Shown here one piece after another: positions 7,298-13,636 of a stretch of DNA of 13,636 bases; position 1 is the first letter of the stretch; every line of letters begins with the position of its first letter. This DNA comes from an uncultured Pseudomonas sp. (GTDB lineage Bacteria > Pseudomonadota > Gammaproteobacteria > Pseudomonadales > Pseudomonadaceae): NCBI GenBank assembly GCA_946886875.1, contig CAMPJN010000067.1, positions 1 to 13,636 of the forward strand, written 5' to 3'. The position numbers were made by a program, and so were the translations under genes. The notes below the pieces were generated by a model. That model ran no database searches and was not told where the DNA came from. It worked only from the letters and a program-made list of their open reading frames with translations.

Positions 7298-7371
7298 GAT
7301 GGCACCCCAACGCTCCGCAACGGCAAAAGGCTATCAAGAGCCTAAGCCGGAGACCGCCCTTAGATGCCATC
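7298..7371 (+). promoter_or_regulatory. Structured 5' leader candidate of the lapG-type gene
   Basis: Several nested pairings can be drawn. GATGGCA (7298-7304) pairs with TGCCATC (7365-7371), which covers the start codon at 7364. CGGC (7321-7324) pairs with GCCG (7346-7349), and AGGCT (7328-7332) with AGCCT (7339-7343) around ATCAAG. CTCCG (7313-7317) can alternatively pair with CGGAG (7348-7352), which contains the only visible Shine-Dalgarno (GGAG, 11 bases before ATG). The leader could thus hide the ribosome binding site. Parts resemble cobalamin-riboswitch segments (CCGCAACGG, then AAGCCGGAGACCGCC), but the B12 box is missing, so no class is assigned. Pairing was judged by eye. Confidence 0.3.
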
Positions 7372-8026
7372 TCGCGCCTATCGCTCTGCCCCGCACAGGC
7401 TACGCTGCCTACTGGCTGGCTGTTGCCTGTTCAGCCCGGCACTGGTCGCCGAGTTGCCCAGCGGCGCCTTGCCGCAAGCACTCAATAGCGCGCGCATGAC
7501 CAGTTGGCAGAACCTGCTGGATAGCGCCGGCAATGACTCGGAGAGCGCCAAGCTGCAACGGGTCAATAGCTTTATCAATCGCTCGGTAATCTTCGTCGAC
7601 GACCAGCAAAGCTGGGGCGTTGAAGACTATTGGGCCACGCCTGCCGAAACCTTGAGCCGTGGCCTGGGCGACTGCGAAGATTTCGCCATCGCCAAATACT
7701 TCAGCCTGGTGCGCATGGGCGTGCCGAGCGAAAAACTGCGCCTGACCTTTGTCAAAGCGCTCAAGCAGAACCAGGCACATATGGTGCTGACCTACTACGC
7801 CAAGCCCAATGCGCAACCGCTGATCCTCGACAACCTCGACCCACGCATCCGCCCGGCCAGCGAGCGCAGCGATCTGCTGCCGGTGTACTCGTTCAACGAC
7901 CTCGGGGTTTTCCTGGCCAAGGCGCCACAGCGCGTCAGCCAGCCGCCGCAGTTCCTCGCGCGCTGGAGCGAACTGAGCGAACGGGCCATGGCCGATGGCT
8001 CGGCGCCTGGCGCACCGCGCGGCTAA
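7364..8026 (+). CDS. lapG: LapG-type periplasmic transglutaminase-like cysteine protease
   Basis: A 220-residue member of the bacterial transglutaminase-like cysteine proteinases. In Pseudomonas fluorescens, LapG cleaves the N-terminus of adhesin LapA to release it from the cell when c-di-GMP is low; LapD holds LapG back when c-di-GMP is high. The triad is visible: Cys104 in GLGDCEDFAIAKYF, His139 in NQAHMVLTYY and Asp156 in LILDNLDP, with spacings (35 and 17) close to those of LapG. Asp103 and Glu105 flank the cysteine as in the family's calcium site. The signal peptide is at 1-29 (likely cut at LVA|ELP); LLAGC looks like a lipobox, but hydrophobicity continues after it. An in-frame TAG directly before ATG fixes the earliest start. 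No lapD, lapA or Lap secretion gene lies in the window. The symbol is given by family; orthology is not proven. Confidence 0.85.
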   Translation: MPSRAYRSAPHRLRCLLAGCCLFSPALVAELPSGALPQALNSARMTSWQNLLDSAGNDSESAKLQRVNSFINRSVIFVDDQQSWGVEDYWATPAETLSRGLGDCEDFAIAKYFSLVRMGVPSEKLRLTFVKALKQNQAHMVLTYYAKPNAQPLILDNLDPRIRPASERSDLLPVYSFNDLGVFLAKAPQRVSQPPQFLARWSELSERAMADGSAPGAPRG

Positions 8027-8063
8027 GACCGTCCTACAACAAACCCAGATCCTTTATCGCAAG

Positions 8064-8095
8064 CTAGGCGCTCAAAGCGTAGACCCTAGTTTATT
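8064..8095 (+). terminator. Weak terminator-like hairpin after lapG-type gene
   Basis: CTAGG (8064-8068) pairs with CCTAG (8085-8089), and inside it CGCT (8069-8072) pairs with AGCG (8076-8079). An unpaired TAGAC on one side bulges the stem. TTTATT follows at 8090-8095. Position, 38 bases after the stop, suits a terminator, but the stem is imperfect and the T-run short. Confidence 0.3.
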
Positions 8096-8111
8096 CGTAA
8101 GGCTGCGACTT

Positions 8112-8296
8112 CGTAGGTCGGGTTAGCGGCGACCCACGCCAGTATCGACAACGCCGTAGTGAACGCCGCGTAACCCGACAAGAGGTCCGCGCGACAATCT
8201 AGGATCAACACCGCATAACGACCTTGTTGGGTTACGCGGCGGCTGACGACGATGTCGCTACTTAAACCTCGATAATCGCCGCTAACCCAACCTACG
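8112..8296. repeat. Nested palindromic element of about 185 bp (MITE-like) in the gene-free stretch
   Basis: The gene-free 8027-8345 is largely this element. The outer arms CGTAGGTCGGGTTAGCGGCG (8112-8131) and CGCCGCTAACCCAACCTACG (8277-8296) are 20-base inverted repeats with one mismatch. The inner arms CGCCGCGTAACCCGACA (8164-8180) and TTGTTGGGTTACGCGGCG (8224-8241) form a second inverted repeat of the same core, extended toward the centre by AGGTC/GACCT (8183-8187, 8220-8224). Four copies of a GGGTTA(C/G)CG core in alternating orientation can thus fold as two hairpins or one long hairpin. GTAGGTTGGGTTA-type palindromes are frequent between Pseudomonas genes. No coding capacity is seen. It lies between the convergent lapG-type and recJ genes. 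Confidence 0.8.
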
Positions 8297-8345
8297 TACC
8301 GGGTCCTTTAGATCTACACAACGCCCTTGCACTAGCGAGCCATGA

Positions 8346-10058
8346 CTAACGCGGCTGAATATGCGCGATCAACAGCTGCACCGTTTCCTGACCGCGGTAT
8401 TCGTTGACGTCCAGCTTGTAGGCCAACTCCACCCAGCGCACGGTCGGGTTCGGCCAGAGTTCGCGATCCACGCCGAAGGCGATGCCATCGAGCTGCACGC
8501 TGCCGCATTCGCTCTTGAGCACCACCTTGAGATGGCGCTCGCCGACGATGCGCTGCTGCGTCAGCTGGAACACCCCATGGAACAACGGTTCGGGGAAATG
8601 CTGGCCCCAGGGCCCGGCATTGCGCAGCTCCTTGGCCAGCGGCAGGTGGAATTCCTCGATCGACAGCGCGCCGTCGGAGAGCAGACGGCCGGTCAGATCG
8701 TCCTCGCAGAGCTGGCGGCGCACTTCGGCATCGAAGGCCACGGCGAAGGCACCGAAGTTTTCCTGGGGTAGGGACAAACCCGCGGCCATGGCGTGGCCGC
8801 CGAATTTACTGATCAACTGCGGATGCTTGGCCGCCACCGCATCCAGCGCATCGCGGATATGCAGACCCGGCACCGAACGCGCCGAACCTTTGAGTACGCC
8901 ATTGCCAGCATCGGCAAAAGCGATGGCCGGGCGGTGGTAGCGCTCCTTCAGGCGCGAGGCGAGAATGCCGATCACGCCCTGGTGCCAGTCCGCCTCGAAC
9001 AGACACAGACCGAACGGCATATCCGCCAGCGGCAGGTCTTTGAGCTGGGCCAGGGCCTCGCGCTGCATGCCCTGCTCGATAGCCTTGCGATCCTGGTTGA
9101 GCTGGTCGAGCTGCACCGCCATGTCGCGGGCCAGGGCGTCGTCGTCGCAAAGCAGGCATTCGATGCCCAGGCTCATATCGTCGAGACGCCCAGCCGCGTT
9201 CAGGCGTGGGCCAAGGATAAAGCCGAGGTCAGTTGAGGTGATGCGTCTGTGGTCGCGCCCCGCCACTTCGAGAATCGCGCGCAAGCCCGGTCGCGCCCGC
9301 CCGGCACGAATCCGCGCCAGGCCCTGATGGACCAGAATGCGGTTATTGGCATCCAGCGGCACCACGTCGGCGACGCTGCCCAGCGCCACCAGATCGAGCA
9401 ACTCGCCGAGATTGGGCTCCGGCCGCTGCACGGTGAACCAGCCGATCTCACGCAGCCGCGCGCGTAGCGCCAGCAACACATAGAACATAACCCCGACGCC
9501 GGCCATGGCCTTGCTGGGGAATTCGCAACCGGGCTGATTGGGGTTGACGATGGCGTCGGCTGCCGGCAACTCGGCGCCGGGCAAATGGTGGTCGGTGACC
9601 AGCACGGTCAAACCGGCCGCCTTGGCCGCCGCCACGCCCTCGACGCTGGAAATACCGTTATCCACGGTGATCAGCAATTGCGGTTCGCGTTCGAGCGCCA
9701 CCGCGACTATCTCCGGAGTCAGGCCGTAGCCGTACTCGAAACGATTGGGCACCAGATAATCGACATGGGCCGCGCCGAGCATGCGCAAACCGAGCATGCC
9801 GACCGTACTGGCAGTGGCGCCGTCGGCATCGAAGTCGCCGACGATCAGCATGCGCTGGCCCTGCTGCAAGCCCTGCACCAGCAGTTCGACCGCCGCGTCC
9901 ATACCCTTCATCTGCTGATAAGGGAGCAACCGCGCCAAACCCTTGTCCAGCTCGGCCGCCGATTGCACGCCGCGGGCGGCATACAGGCGGGTCAACAGCG
10001 GCGGCAGATTGCCCAGATCGGGCAGGATGGCGGGTAACGGGCGGGCTTCGATACGCAT
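8346..10058 (-). CDS. recJ: Single-stranded-DNA-specific 5'-3' exonuclease RecJ
   Basis: RecJ degrades single-stranded DNA 5' to 3' in RecF-pathway recombination, mismatch and base-excision repair. The 570 residues match the family length. DHH-domain motifs are in order: DFDADG (75-80), DNG (133-135), DHH (156-158) and GSVADVVPL (227-235), which together bind the catalytic metals. Next come LGPRLNAAGR (282-291) and the DHHA1 motif GGHAMAAG (420-427), then a C-terminal OB-like domain. The start ATG has only a weak AAGA-type ribosome binding site, but an in-frame TGA five codons upstream excludes a longer form. It is 91 bp downstream of yaeQ, across a strong palindrome. In E. coli the next gene is prfB; here prfB is about 7 kb away. 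Confidence 0.97.
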   Translation of the reverse strand: MRIEARPLPAILPDLGNLPPLLTRLYAARGVQSAAELDKGLARLLPYQQMKGMDAAVELLVQGLQQGQRMLIVGDFDADGATASTVGMLGLRMLGAAHVDYLVPNRFEYGYGLTPEIVAVALEREPQLLITVDNGISSVEGVAAAKAAGLTVLVTDHHLPGAELPAADAIVNPNQPGCEFPSKAMAGVGVMFYVLLALRARLREIGWFTVQRPEPNLGELLDLVALGSVADVVPLDANNRILVHQGLARIRAGRARPGLRAILEVAGRDHRRITSTDLGFILGPRLNAAGRLDDMSLGIECLLCDDDALARDMAVQLDQLNQDRKAIEQGMQREALAQLKDLPLADMPFGLCLFEADWHQGVIGILASRLKERYHRPAIAFADAGNGVLKGSARSVPGLHIRDALDAVAAKHPQLISKFGGHAMAAGLSLPQENFGAFAVAFDAEVRRQLCEDDLTGRLLSDGALSIEEFHLPLAKELRNAGPWGQHFPEPLFHGVFQLTQQRIVGERHLKVVLKSECGSVQLDGIAFGVDRELWPNPTVRWVELAYKLDVNEYRGQETVQLLIAHIQPR

Positions 10059-10074
10059 GGTCGTTCTTTTTCAT

Positions 10075-10129
10075 GTAGGGCGGGTGCAACCCGCCGGGTT
10101 CCTTGCTTGGCGGGTTGCGCCCGCCCTAC
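10075..10129. repeat. 21-bp inverted repeat between yaeQ and recJ
   Basis: The arm at 10075-10095 (GTAGGGCGGGTGCAACCCGC, then C) and the arm at 10109-10129 are reverse complements with one mismatch, separated by 13 bases. Each arm also contains its own smaller palindrome (GGCGGG...CCCGCC). GTAGGGCGGGTGCAACCCGCC-type sequences are a common dispersed intergenic repeat in Pseudomonas. In the yaeQ-recJ direction it would form a very stable RNA stem and may reduce recJ expression from upstream promoters; there is no T-run. Confidence 0.85.
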
Positions 10130-10149
10130 GGCCCGCAGACCGCAGCTAC

Positions 10150-10689
10150 TTAACGCTCGCCGATCAGCCACTCGATAGGCAGCTCATGCTGACCACGCTC
10201 ATCGGTGACGAACAGCTCGCCGTCGCTGATCATCACGCTCCAGTTCAACGAGCGCGGCATGTCCAGCGCCAGGTTGGCCAGGGCCTCCTGATCCAGCGCC
10301 ACCACGTTGATGTTTTTCAGGCTGCGCACCGGGTCCAGCTCCTTGGTCTGCCACACCCGCAGGTTGCCGTAGGCCACCAGACTGAACTTCTCGGTACGCC
10401 GCGAACACCAGGTCATGCGCTCGCTGTCCGGCTGCCCCACTTCGATCCAGTGCAGCACGCGACCATCCAGGCTCTTTTCCCACAGCGCCGGTTCGTCCAC
10501 ATCGGACAGGCCACGACCGAAGGCCAAATGCTCGTGGTAGAACAAGGCATAGCCGACCAGCCGTGCTGCCAGGCGCTCTTCGGTCTCCGAAGGGTGCTTG
10601 GCCACGGTAAAACGCAGGTTCTCATAGACGCTGCGATCCATGTCGGTGAGGTTCAGTTCGATTTTGTAGGTGGTCGACGGCAGGGCCAT
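10150..10689 (-). CDS. yaeQ: YaeQ family protein
   Basis: A 179-residue protein matching YaeQ in length and sequence throughout. It opens MALPSTTYKIELNLTDMDRS and contains the family's FYHEHLAFGRGLSDVDEPAL (50-69) and WIEVGQPDSERM segments. YaeQ structures have a compact fold related to PD-(D/E)XK nucleases, but no enzyme activity is established. An older report linked E. coli YaeQ to RfaH-dependent transcription; I do not rely on it. It lies 63 bp after the helicase stop and 91 bp before recJ, on the same strand. The ribosome binding site is weak (AAGAAG region). Confidence 0.93.
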   Translation of the reverse strand: MALPSTTYKIELNLTDMDRSVYENLRFTVAKHPSETEERLAARLVGYALFYHEHLAFGRGLSDVDEPALWEKSLDGRVLHWIEVGQPDSERMTWCSRRTEKFSLVAYGNLRVWQTKELDPVRSLKNINVVALDQEALANLALDMPRSLNWSVMISDGELFVTDERGQHELPIEWLIGER

Positions 10690-10752
10690 GGATGGGCTTC
10701 TTGGCTATTCGGAAAGGCGCCAAGTCTAACCCGAATCCCGCGCCCACCCCAG

Positions 10753-13470
10753 TTACAAACGTTGCAGCAGGGCCTGCAGAGCCAGTTCAGGTTCAAGCGT
10801 CCACAAGCCATAGCTCAGCGGCAGGGTTTCCAGACCGGCGCGGGCCAACACCAGATAGCGCTCCAGTTCGAGAAAGCCCTCGCCTTCGCCGGGAAAGCCG
10901 ATCAGGTCGATGGCCAGGCACTTGTCGCCGCGCTGGCAGAAGATATCCAGCAGCAGCCCGGCCAGCGGGTAACTGGTCCAGGTGCTGACGCCATGGGCTT
11001 CGAGCGCGGTGCAGACCTGGCGCTGAAAAGCGTCCTGAGCGGCCGCGTCCCGAACTGTCGGCCCAGCCTGACGAATGGATTCCACATAGCGACGCAGCAG
11101 GTGCTGGGCCGGCAACTGCTGCTCGTCACCGCTGAACAGCAGCACCTGGCGCTCGCGGGCGCGGGTGATGGCGACGTTGAACATATCCACACGATTGAGG
11201 TAAGTCGCAACCTGGGCGCCGCCGCCATGCAGGGCGAAGCTGATGATCATCAGATCGCGCTCCTCGCCCTGAAAACCGTAGGGCGTGGCGATCAGCAGGC
11301 GGAATTCACGCAGTTGTTCGAGCGACAGGCTCGCGGCGACCTGCCTGCGGATCGCCTCGACCTGATCACGGAACGGCGAGAGTACGCCGATGCTCGGCTT
11401 TACCGGGCTGGCGGCATAACGCGCCATATGCTCGCTGAGCAACTCCAGCACCCGCGCAACCTCGGCCGGATTGACCCCGCTGGCGCCGCGCTCGCCGCTC
11501 AGTCGTTCGAGTTGCAGGCTGGCGCAAGCCTCCTGCCCCGGGCGCTCTTTCATCACCCGCAGGCGGTTGTCGTAAAAGTGTTGATTGCTGAAGCGGATCA
11601 GCGCCGGGCGGCTGCGAAAGTGCTCGTCGAGAAAGATCACCGCTTGCTGGCGGGCCAGTTGCAGGCCCATCAGGTCGAGCACGCTATTGGCTCTATAACT
11701 CCACTGCTCGCCCTGCTCGGCCGGTACTTCCGCACGGCTGGCCAGCCGCGCCTCGGCGGCGATGGATAAAAACGAGATATGCCGTAATTGCCGCGCATCA
11801 CCCGCCACCACCGCGCGCTTGCAACGCTGGAAGGCCGGCAGCGCCGAGGCGATATCGCACTGGGTCGCCTCGTCCATCACCATCACGTCGAACAAGCCGG
11901 CACGCAGCGGCAGCATGCGATGCAGCTCGTCCAGGGTCACCACCCAGATCGGAAATGCCGCCAGCAGCAGCGCCGGATCGATATCCTCAAACAGTGCCAA
12001 TTGACGCTGCGAGCTGCGCGCGCGAATCGCCTGGTTGTAGTGCACGAAGGTTTGCCGGTCCCGGGCCAGCAGGCGCTGCAAGCCCAGGGCCCGGCGTGTA
12101 TTGAGGTAGTCGCGACTGAGCCGCTGACGGCGCTGTTGGCATTCGCGCAACTCATCGAGCAACGCCCAGGGCCGCGCACTGGAAGCGACGCGCTTGCGTA
12201 CCCAGGGCACCTGCAACCAGCGCTGCCAGAAACTCAGGCTACCGCGCTCGGCGCGCAACAACAGGCGGCTCCAGGTGAGCGCCTGCTCACCGCGGCGACG
12301 AAAGGCTCGACTCAAACGCCGTTCGCTGCGTTGCAAGTCGTTGAGCTCTCGGCGCTGCTGACGTTCGCTGCCCTCCTCGACTGTTTCGAGTTCGCCTTGC
12401 AGGGCTCGCGCCAGGCGCTCGCGCAGTCCTTTGAGCTGGCCCTGACCGTCGCATTCGAGCACACCGTCGCGTAGACCGAAGTCGTCGCGCAGCTTCTGCC
12501 CGATAACCTTCACCGCCTGCTCGCTGCGGCTGACCAGCAACACGCTTTCGCCTTGCAGGTAACGATCCAGCGCCAGGGCGGCCAGGGTGTAGCTTTTGCC
12601 CGTGCCCGGCGGGCCACTGATCTGGCTCAAGGGATAGCGCGCGGCATTGTCCAGAGCCCGGCACTGGGCGGTGCTGAGCTGCGCCGGCAGATTCTCCGGT
12701 GAACTGATGGCAGCTTCACTAACCACCGGAGCGGGTTCGCCAAGCAACTGGCGCAACGGCGGCGACAGCTCGCTGGCAGTCTGCAATTGCTGCAACTCAT
12801 GGGCGATGCCGCGGCTGCCACTACCGCGCGGCACCAACGCGACCATGGCCCCAGACTGCAGCGAGAGGCTGCGCCGGCGCAGCGCCTTGCCCAGCACGGT
12901 AGCGTCGACCAAGGCGGGAAAACCGGCGGCGGCGGCAACGTCCTGCACCTGGGTATTGGCCGCGACCCAGGACAACAACTCGCCGAGGGCCAGGGTATCG
13001 AGCGCTGCGCTGGGCAAGGTCAAACCGGCGAACGCATCGCTCTCTTCGCCGCCGAGCAACTGCCGCAGCAAACGCCAATTGCCGTGGGGCTGCTGCAGAT
13101 CGATGGTCAGCAATTGGCTCTGGCCGTCGGCTGTGGGCTCCAGGCGGGCTTCGTAATAGAACAGCGGGCCGCATATAGGTAATGCGGGCGCATCGGCCGA
13201 GGTCAGACGTCCGCAAATCGGCAGCACCCCGTAAATCAGCTGCAGTTCGCGCTGATAAAGGCTCTGTTGCCGTTCCAGCGCCGCGCCCAGCTCCGCCGTC
13301 AATGGCAGGCTGAGCAGCCTACCGCTGACCAGTTCTTCGCGTCCGTCCAGCCAGGCCCAGCGCTCGGCCGGCAACTTGCTCAGGTTATCCAGATCCAGGT
13401 CGCGACTGTCGGCCAGGTAGCAGCTGCGGTAGAAGCCGATAAGTCGGCGAACGGTCGACGAGTCGTCCAT
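10753..13470 (-). CDS. UPF1-like superfamily 1 helicase (COG1112 type) with C-terminal nuclease-like domain
   Basis: A 905-residue protein. Residues 1-260 match nothing I recognise. The helicase core shows a Q-motif glutamine (269), Walker A GPPGTGKS (286-293), Walker B VMDEATQ (531-537), motif III VAGDARQLRH (555-564), EHFRS (616-620), motif V YGFQGEERD (731-739) and motif VI NVAITRARERQ (765-775). This is the UPF1/SMUBP2 pattern of DNA or RNA unwinding enzymes. An Arg/Glu/Gln-rich insert at about 360-470 is probably a coiled-coil stalk. The tail (812-905) resembles restriction-endonuclease-like (Vsr/DUF559) domains, with LLLDIF (839-844) and CLAIDLIG (851-858), but the usual Glu of IExDG is Asp. 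ATG overlaps the stop of the upstream PLD-family gene by one base (TGATG), so the two are probably co-translated. A helicase next to a PLD nuclease recalls Mokosh defence systems; a DNA repair role is the main alternative. Confidence 0.88.
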   Translation of the reverse strand: MDDSSTVRRLIGFYRSCYLADSRDLDLDNLSKLPAERWAWLDGREELVSGRLLSLPLTAELGAALERQQSLYQRELQLIYGVLPICGRLTSADAPALPICGPLFYYEARLEPTADGQSQLLTIDLQQPHGNWRLLRQLLGGEESDAFAGLTLPSAALDTLALGELLSWVAANTQVQDVAAAAGFPALVDATVLGKALRRRSLSLQSGAMVALVPRGSGSRGIAHELQQLQTASELSPPLRQLLGEPAPVVSEAAISSPENLPAQLSTAQCRALDNAARYPLSQISGPPGTGKSYTLAALALDRYLQGESVLLVSRSEQAVKVIGQKLRDDFGLRDGVLECDGQGQLKGLRERLARALQGELETVEEGSERQQRRELNDLQRSERRLSRAFRRRGEQALTWSRLLLRAERGSLSFWQRWLQVPWVRKRVASSARPWALLDELRECQQRRQRLSRDYLNTRRALGLQRLLARDRQTFVHYNQAIRARSSQRQLALFEDIDPALLLAAFPIWVVTLDELHRMLPLRAGLFDVMVMDEATQCDIASALPAFQRCKRAVVAGDARQLRHISFLSIAAEARLASRAEVPAEQGEQWSYRANSVLDLMGLQLARQQAVIFLDEHFRSRPALIRFSNQHFYDNRLRVMKERPGQEACASLQLERLSGERGASGVNPAEVARVLELLSEHMARYAASPVKPSIGVLSPFRDQVEAIRRQVAASLSLEQLREFRLLIATPYGFQGEERDLMIISFALHGGGAQVATYLNRVDMFNVAITRARERQVLLFSGDEQQLPAQHLLRRYVESIRQAGPTVRDAAAQDAFQRQVCTALEAHGVSTWTSYPLAGLLLDIFCQRGDKCLAIDLIGFPGEGEGFLELERYLVLARAGLETLPLSYGLWTLEPELALQALLQRL

Positions 13471-13636
13471 CAGTTATCCGCGTAACGCGCCCACAGGCTT
13501 TCGAACTCGCGGCTGAAGGCCGCCAGTAACTGTGGATGATCGACCACCGTGAAATTCTCTTCGTTGCTGGTGCTGGCGCTGCGGGTCCAGTTGAAGCTGC
13601 CGTTAAGCAGCAGCTGGCCGTCGAACAGGGCGAATT
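13470..13636 (-). CDS. PLD-family nuclease, C-terminal 54 residues only
   Basis: The reverse strand from the window edge reads FALFDGQLLLNGSFNWTRSA, then STSNEENFTVVDHPQLLAAF and a final short helix, ending in TGA at 13472-13470. The first part is the second half of a phospholipase-D HKD motif: the truncated first codon fits Lys (xAA), giving HxK-x4-D with the K and D in register, followed by the GSxN signature (GSFNWT). The NEEN segment and C-terminal helix are typical of bacterial single-HKD nucleases of the mitochondrial cardiolipin-hydrolase/Nuc type, which act as dimers on nucleic acid. The N-terminal part lies outside the window, so one versus two HKD motifs, or any fused domain, cannot be judged. 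Its stop overlaps the helicase start. Confidence 0.85.
   Translation of the reverse strand, partial: FALFDGQLLLNGSFNWTRSASTSNEENFTVVDHPQLLAAFSREFESLWARYADN

Noticed and set aside
7298..7363. c-di-GMP-I (GEMM) riboswitch, suggested by a GGCAAA segment and the c-di-GMP-linked gene downstream
   Set aside because: The conserved ACGCAAAGCC segment and the second receptor helix are missing; the shared GGCAAA is too short to count.
7285..7371. Cobalamin riboswitch upstream of the lapG-type gene
   Set aside because: CCGCAACGG and AAGCCGGAGACCGCC look like parts of one, but they are only about 26 bases apart and the B12 box (GCCACTG with GGGAAGG) is absent. The downstream gene has no link to cobalamin.
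7400..7430. Lipoprotein signal (LLAGC) in the lapG-type protein
   Set aside because: The hydrophobic stretch before the cysteine is short and continues after it to a good LVA|E cleavage site, fitting an ordinary signal peptide as in LapG.
9943..11769. 608-codon open frame on the plus strand spanning recJ, yaeQ and the helicase
   Set aside because: It crosses three well-supported minus-strand genes and two intergenic gaps. Its composition is that of a GC-rich shadow frame, with no domain or ribosome binding site.

Overview
The window looks like a chromosomal stretch of a Pseudomonas or close relative. GC content is high. Junctions carry REP-type palindromes starting GTAGG. The gene set includes RF2 and the N-terminus of LysS, RecJ, YaeQ, a DUF533 protein and a LapG-type protease, all with Pseudomonas-like sequences. 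This genus call rests on sequence familiarity only.

Layout. At 1-1270 (minus) lie the first codons of lysS and prfB, which is read through a programmed +1 frameshift. At 1433-2809 (plus), divergent from prfB, is a membrane diguanylate cyclase whose periplasmic sensor carries a CxxCH haem-c motif. At 2888-6286 (minus) is a two-gene cassette: an exported VIT/von Willebrand A protein with a PEP-CTERM tail, followed directly by an exosortase fused to an EpsI-like domain. At 6421-7098 (minus) is a DUF533/TerB-like membrane protein. At 7364-8026 (plus) is a periplasmic LapG-type cysteine protease, without lapD beside it. At 8027-8345 there is no gene, only a nested palindromic repeat of about 185 bp. 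At 8346-13636 (minus) is a same-strand series, in transcription order: the tail of a PLD-family nuclease, a 905-residue UPF1-like helicase overlapping it by one base, yaeQ and recJ.

How the parts may work together. In E. coli, recJ, prfB and lysS are contiguous. Here about 7 kb of surface and signalling genes separate recJ from prfB. Three of these concern the cell surface: the cyclase could make c-di-GMP in response to a redox or ligand signal, LapG-type proteases release surface adhesins when c-di-GMP is low, and the exosortase would process the VIT/VWA protein. A functional link between them is inference. The PLD nuclease plus UPF1-like helicase pair has the same two domain types as the Mokosh anti-phage systems, and is the best candidate for an undescribed defence-like unit. 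Only the last 54 codons of the nuclease are inside the window.

Three intergenic regions carry paired inverted repeats, two of them clearly of repeat-family type; a single hairpin follows the cyclase and a structured leader precedes lapG. I saw no tRNA, rRNA, CRISPR array, insertion sequence or phage gene.
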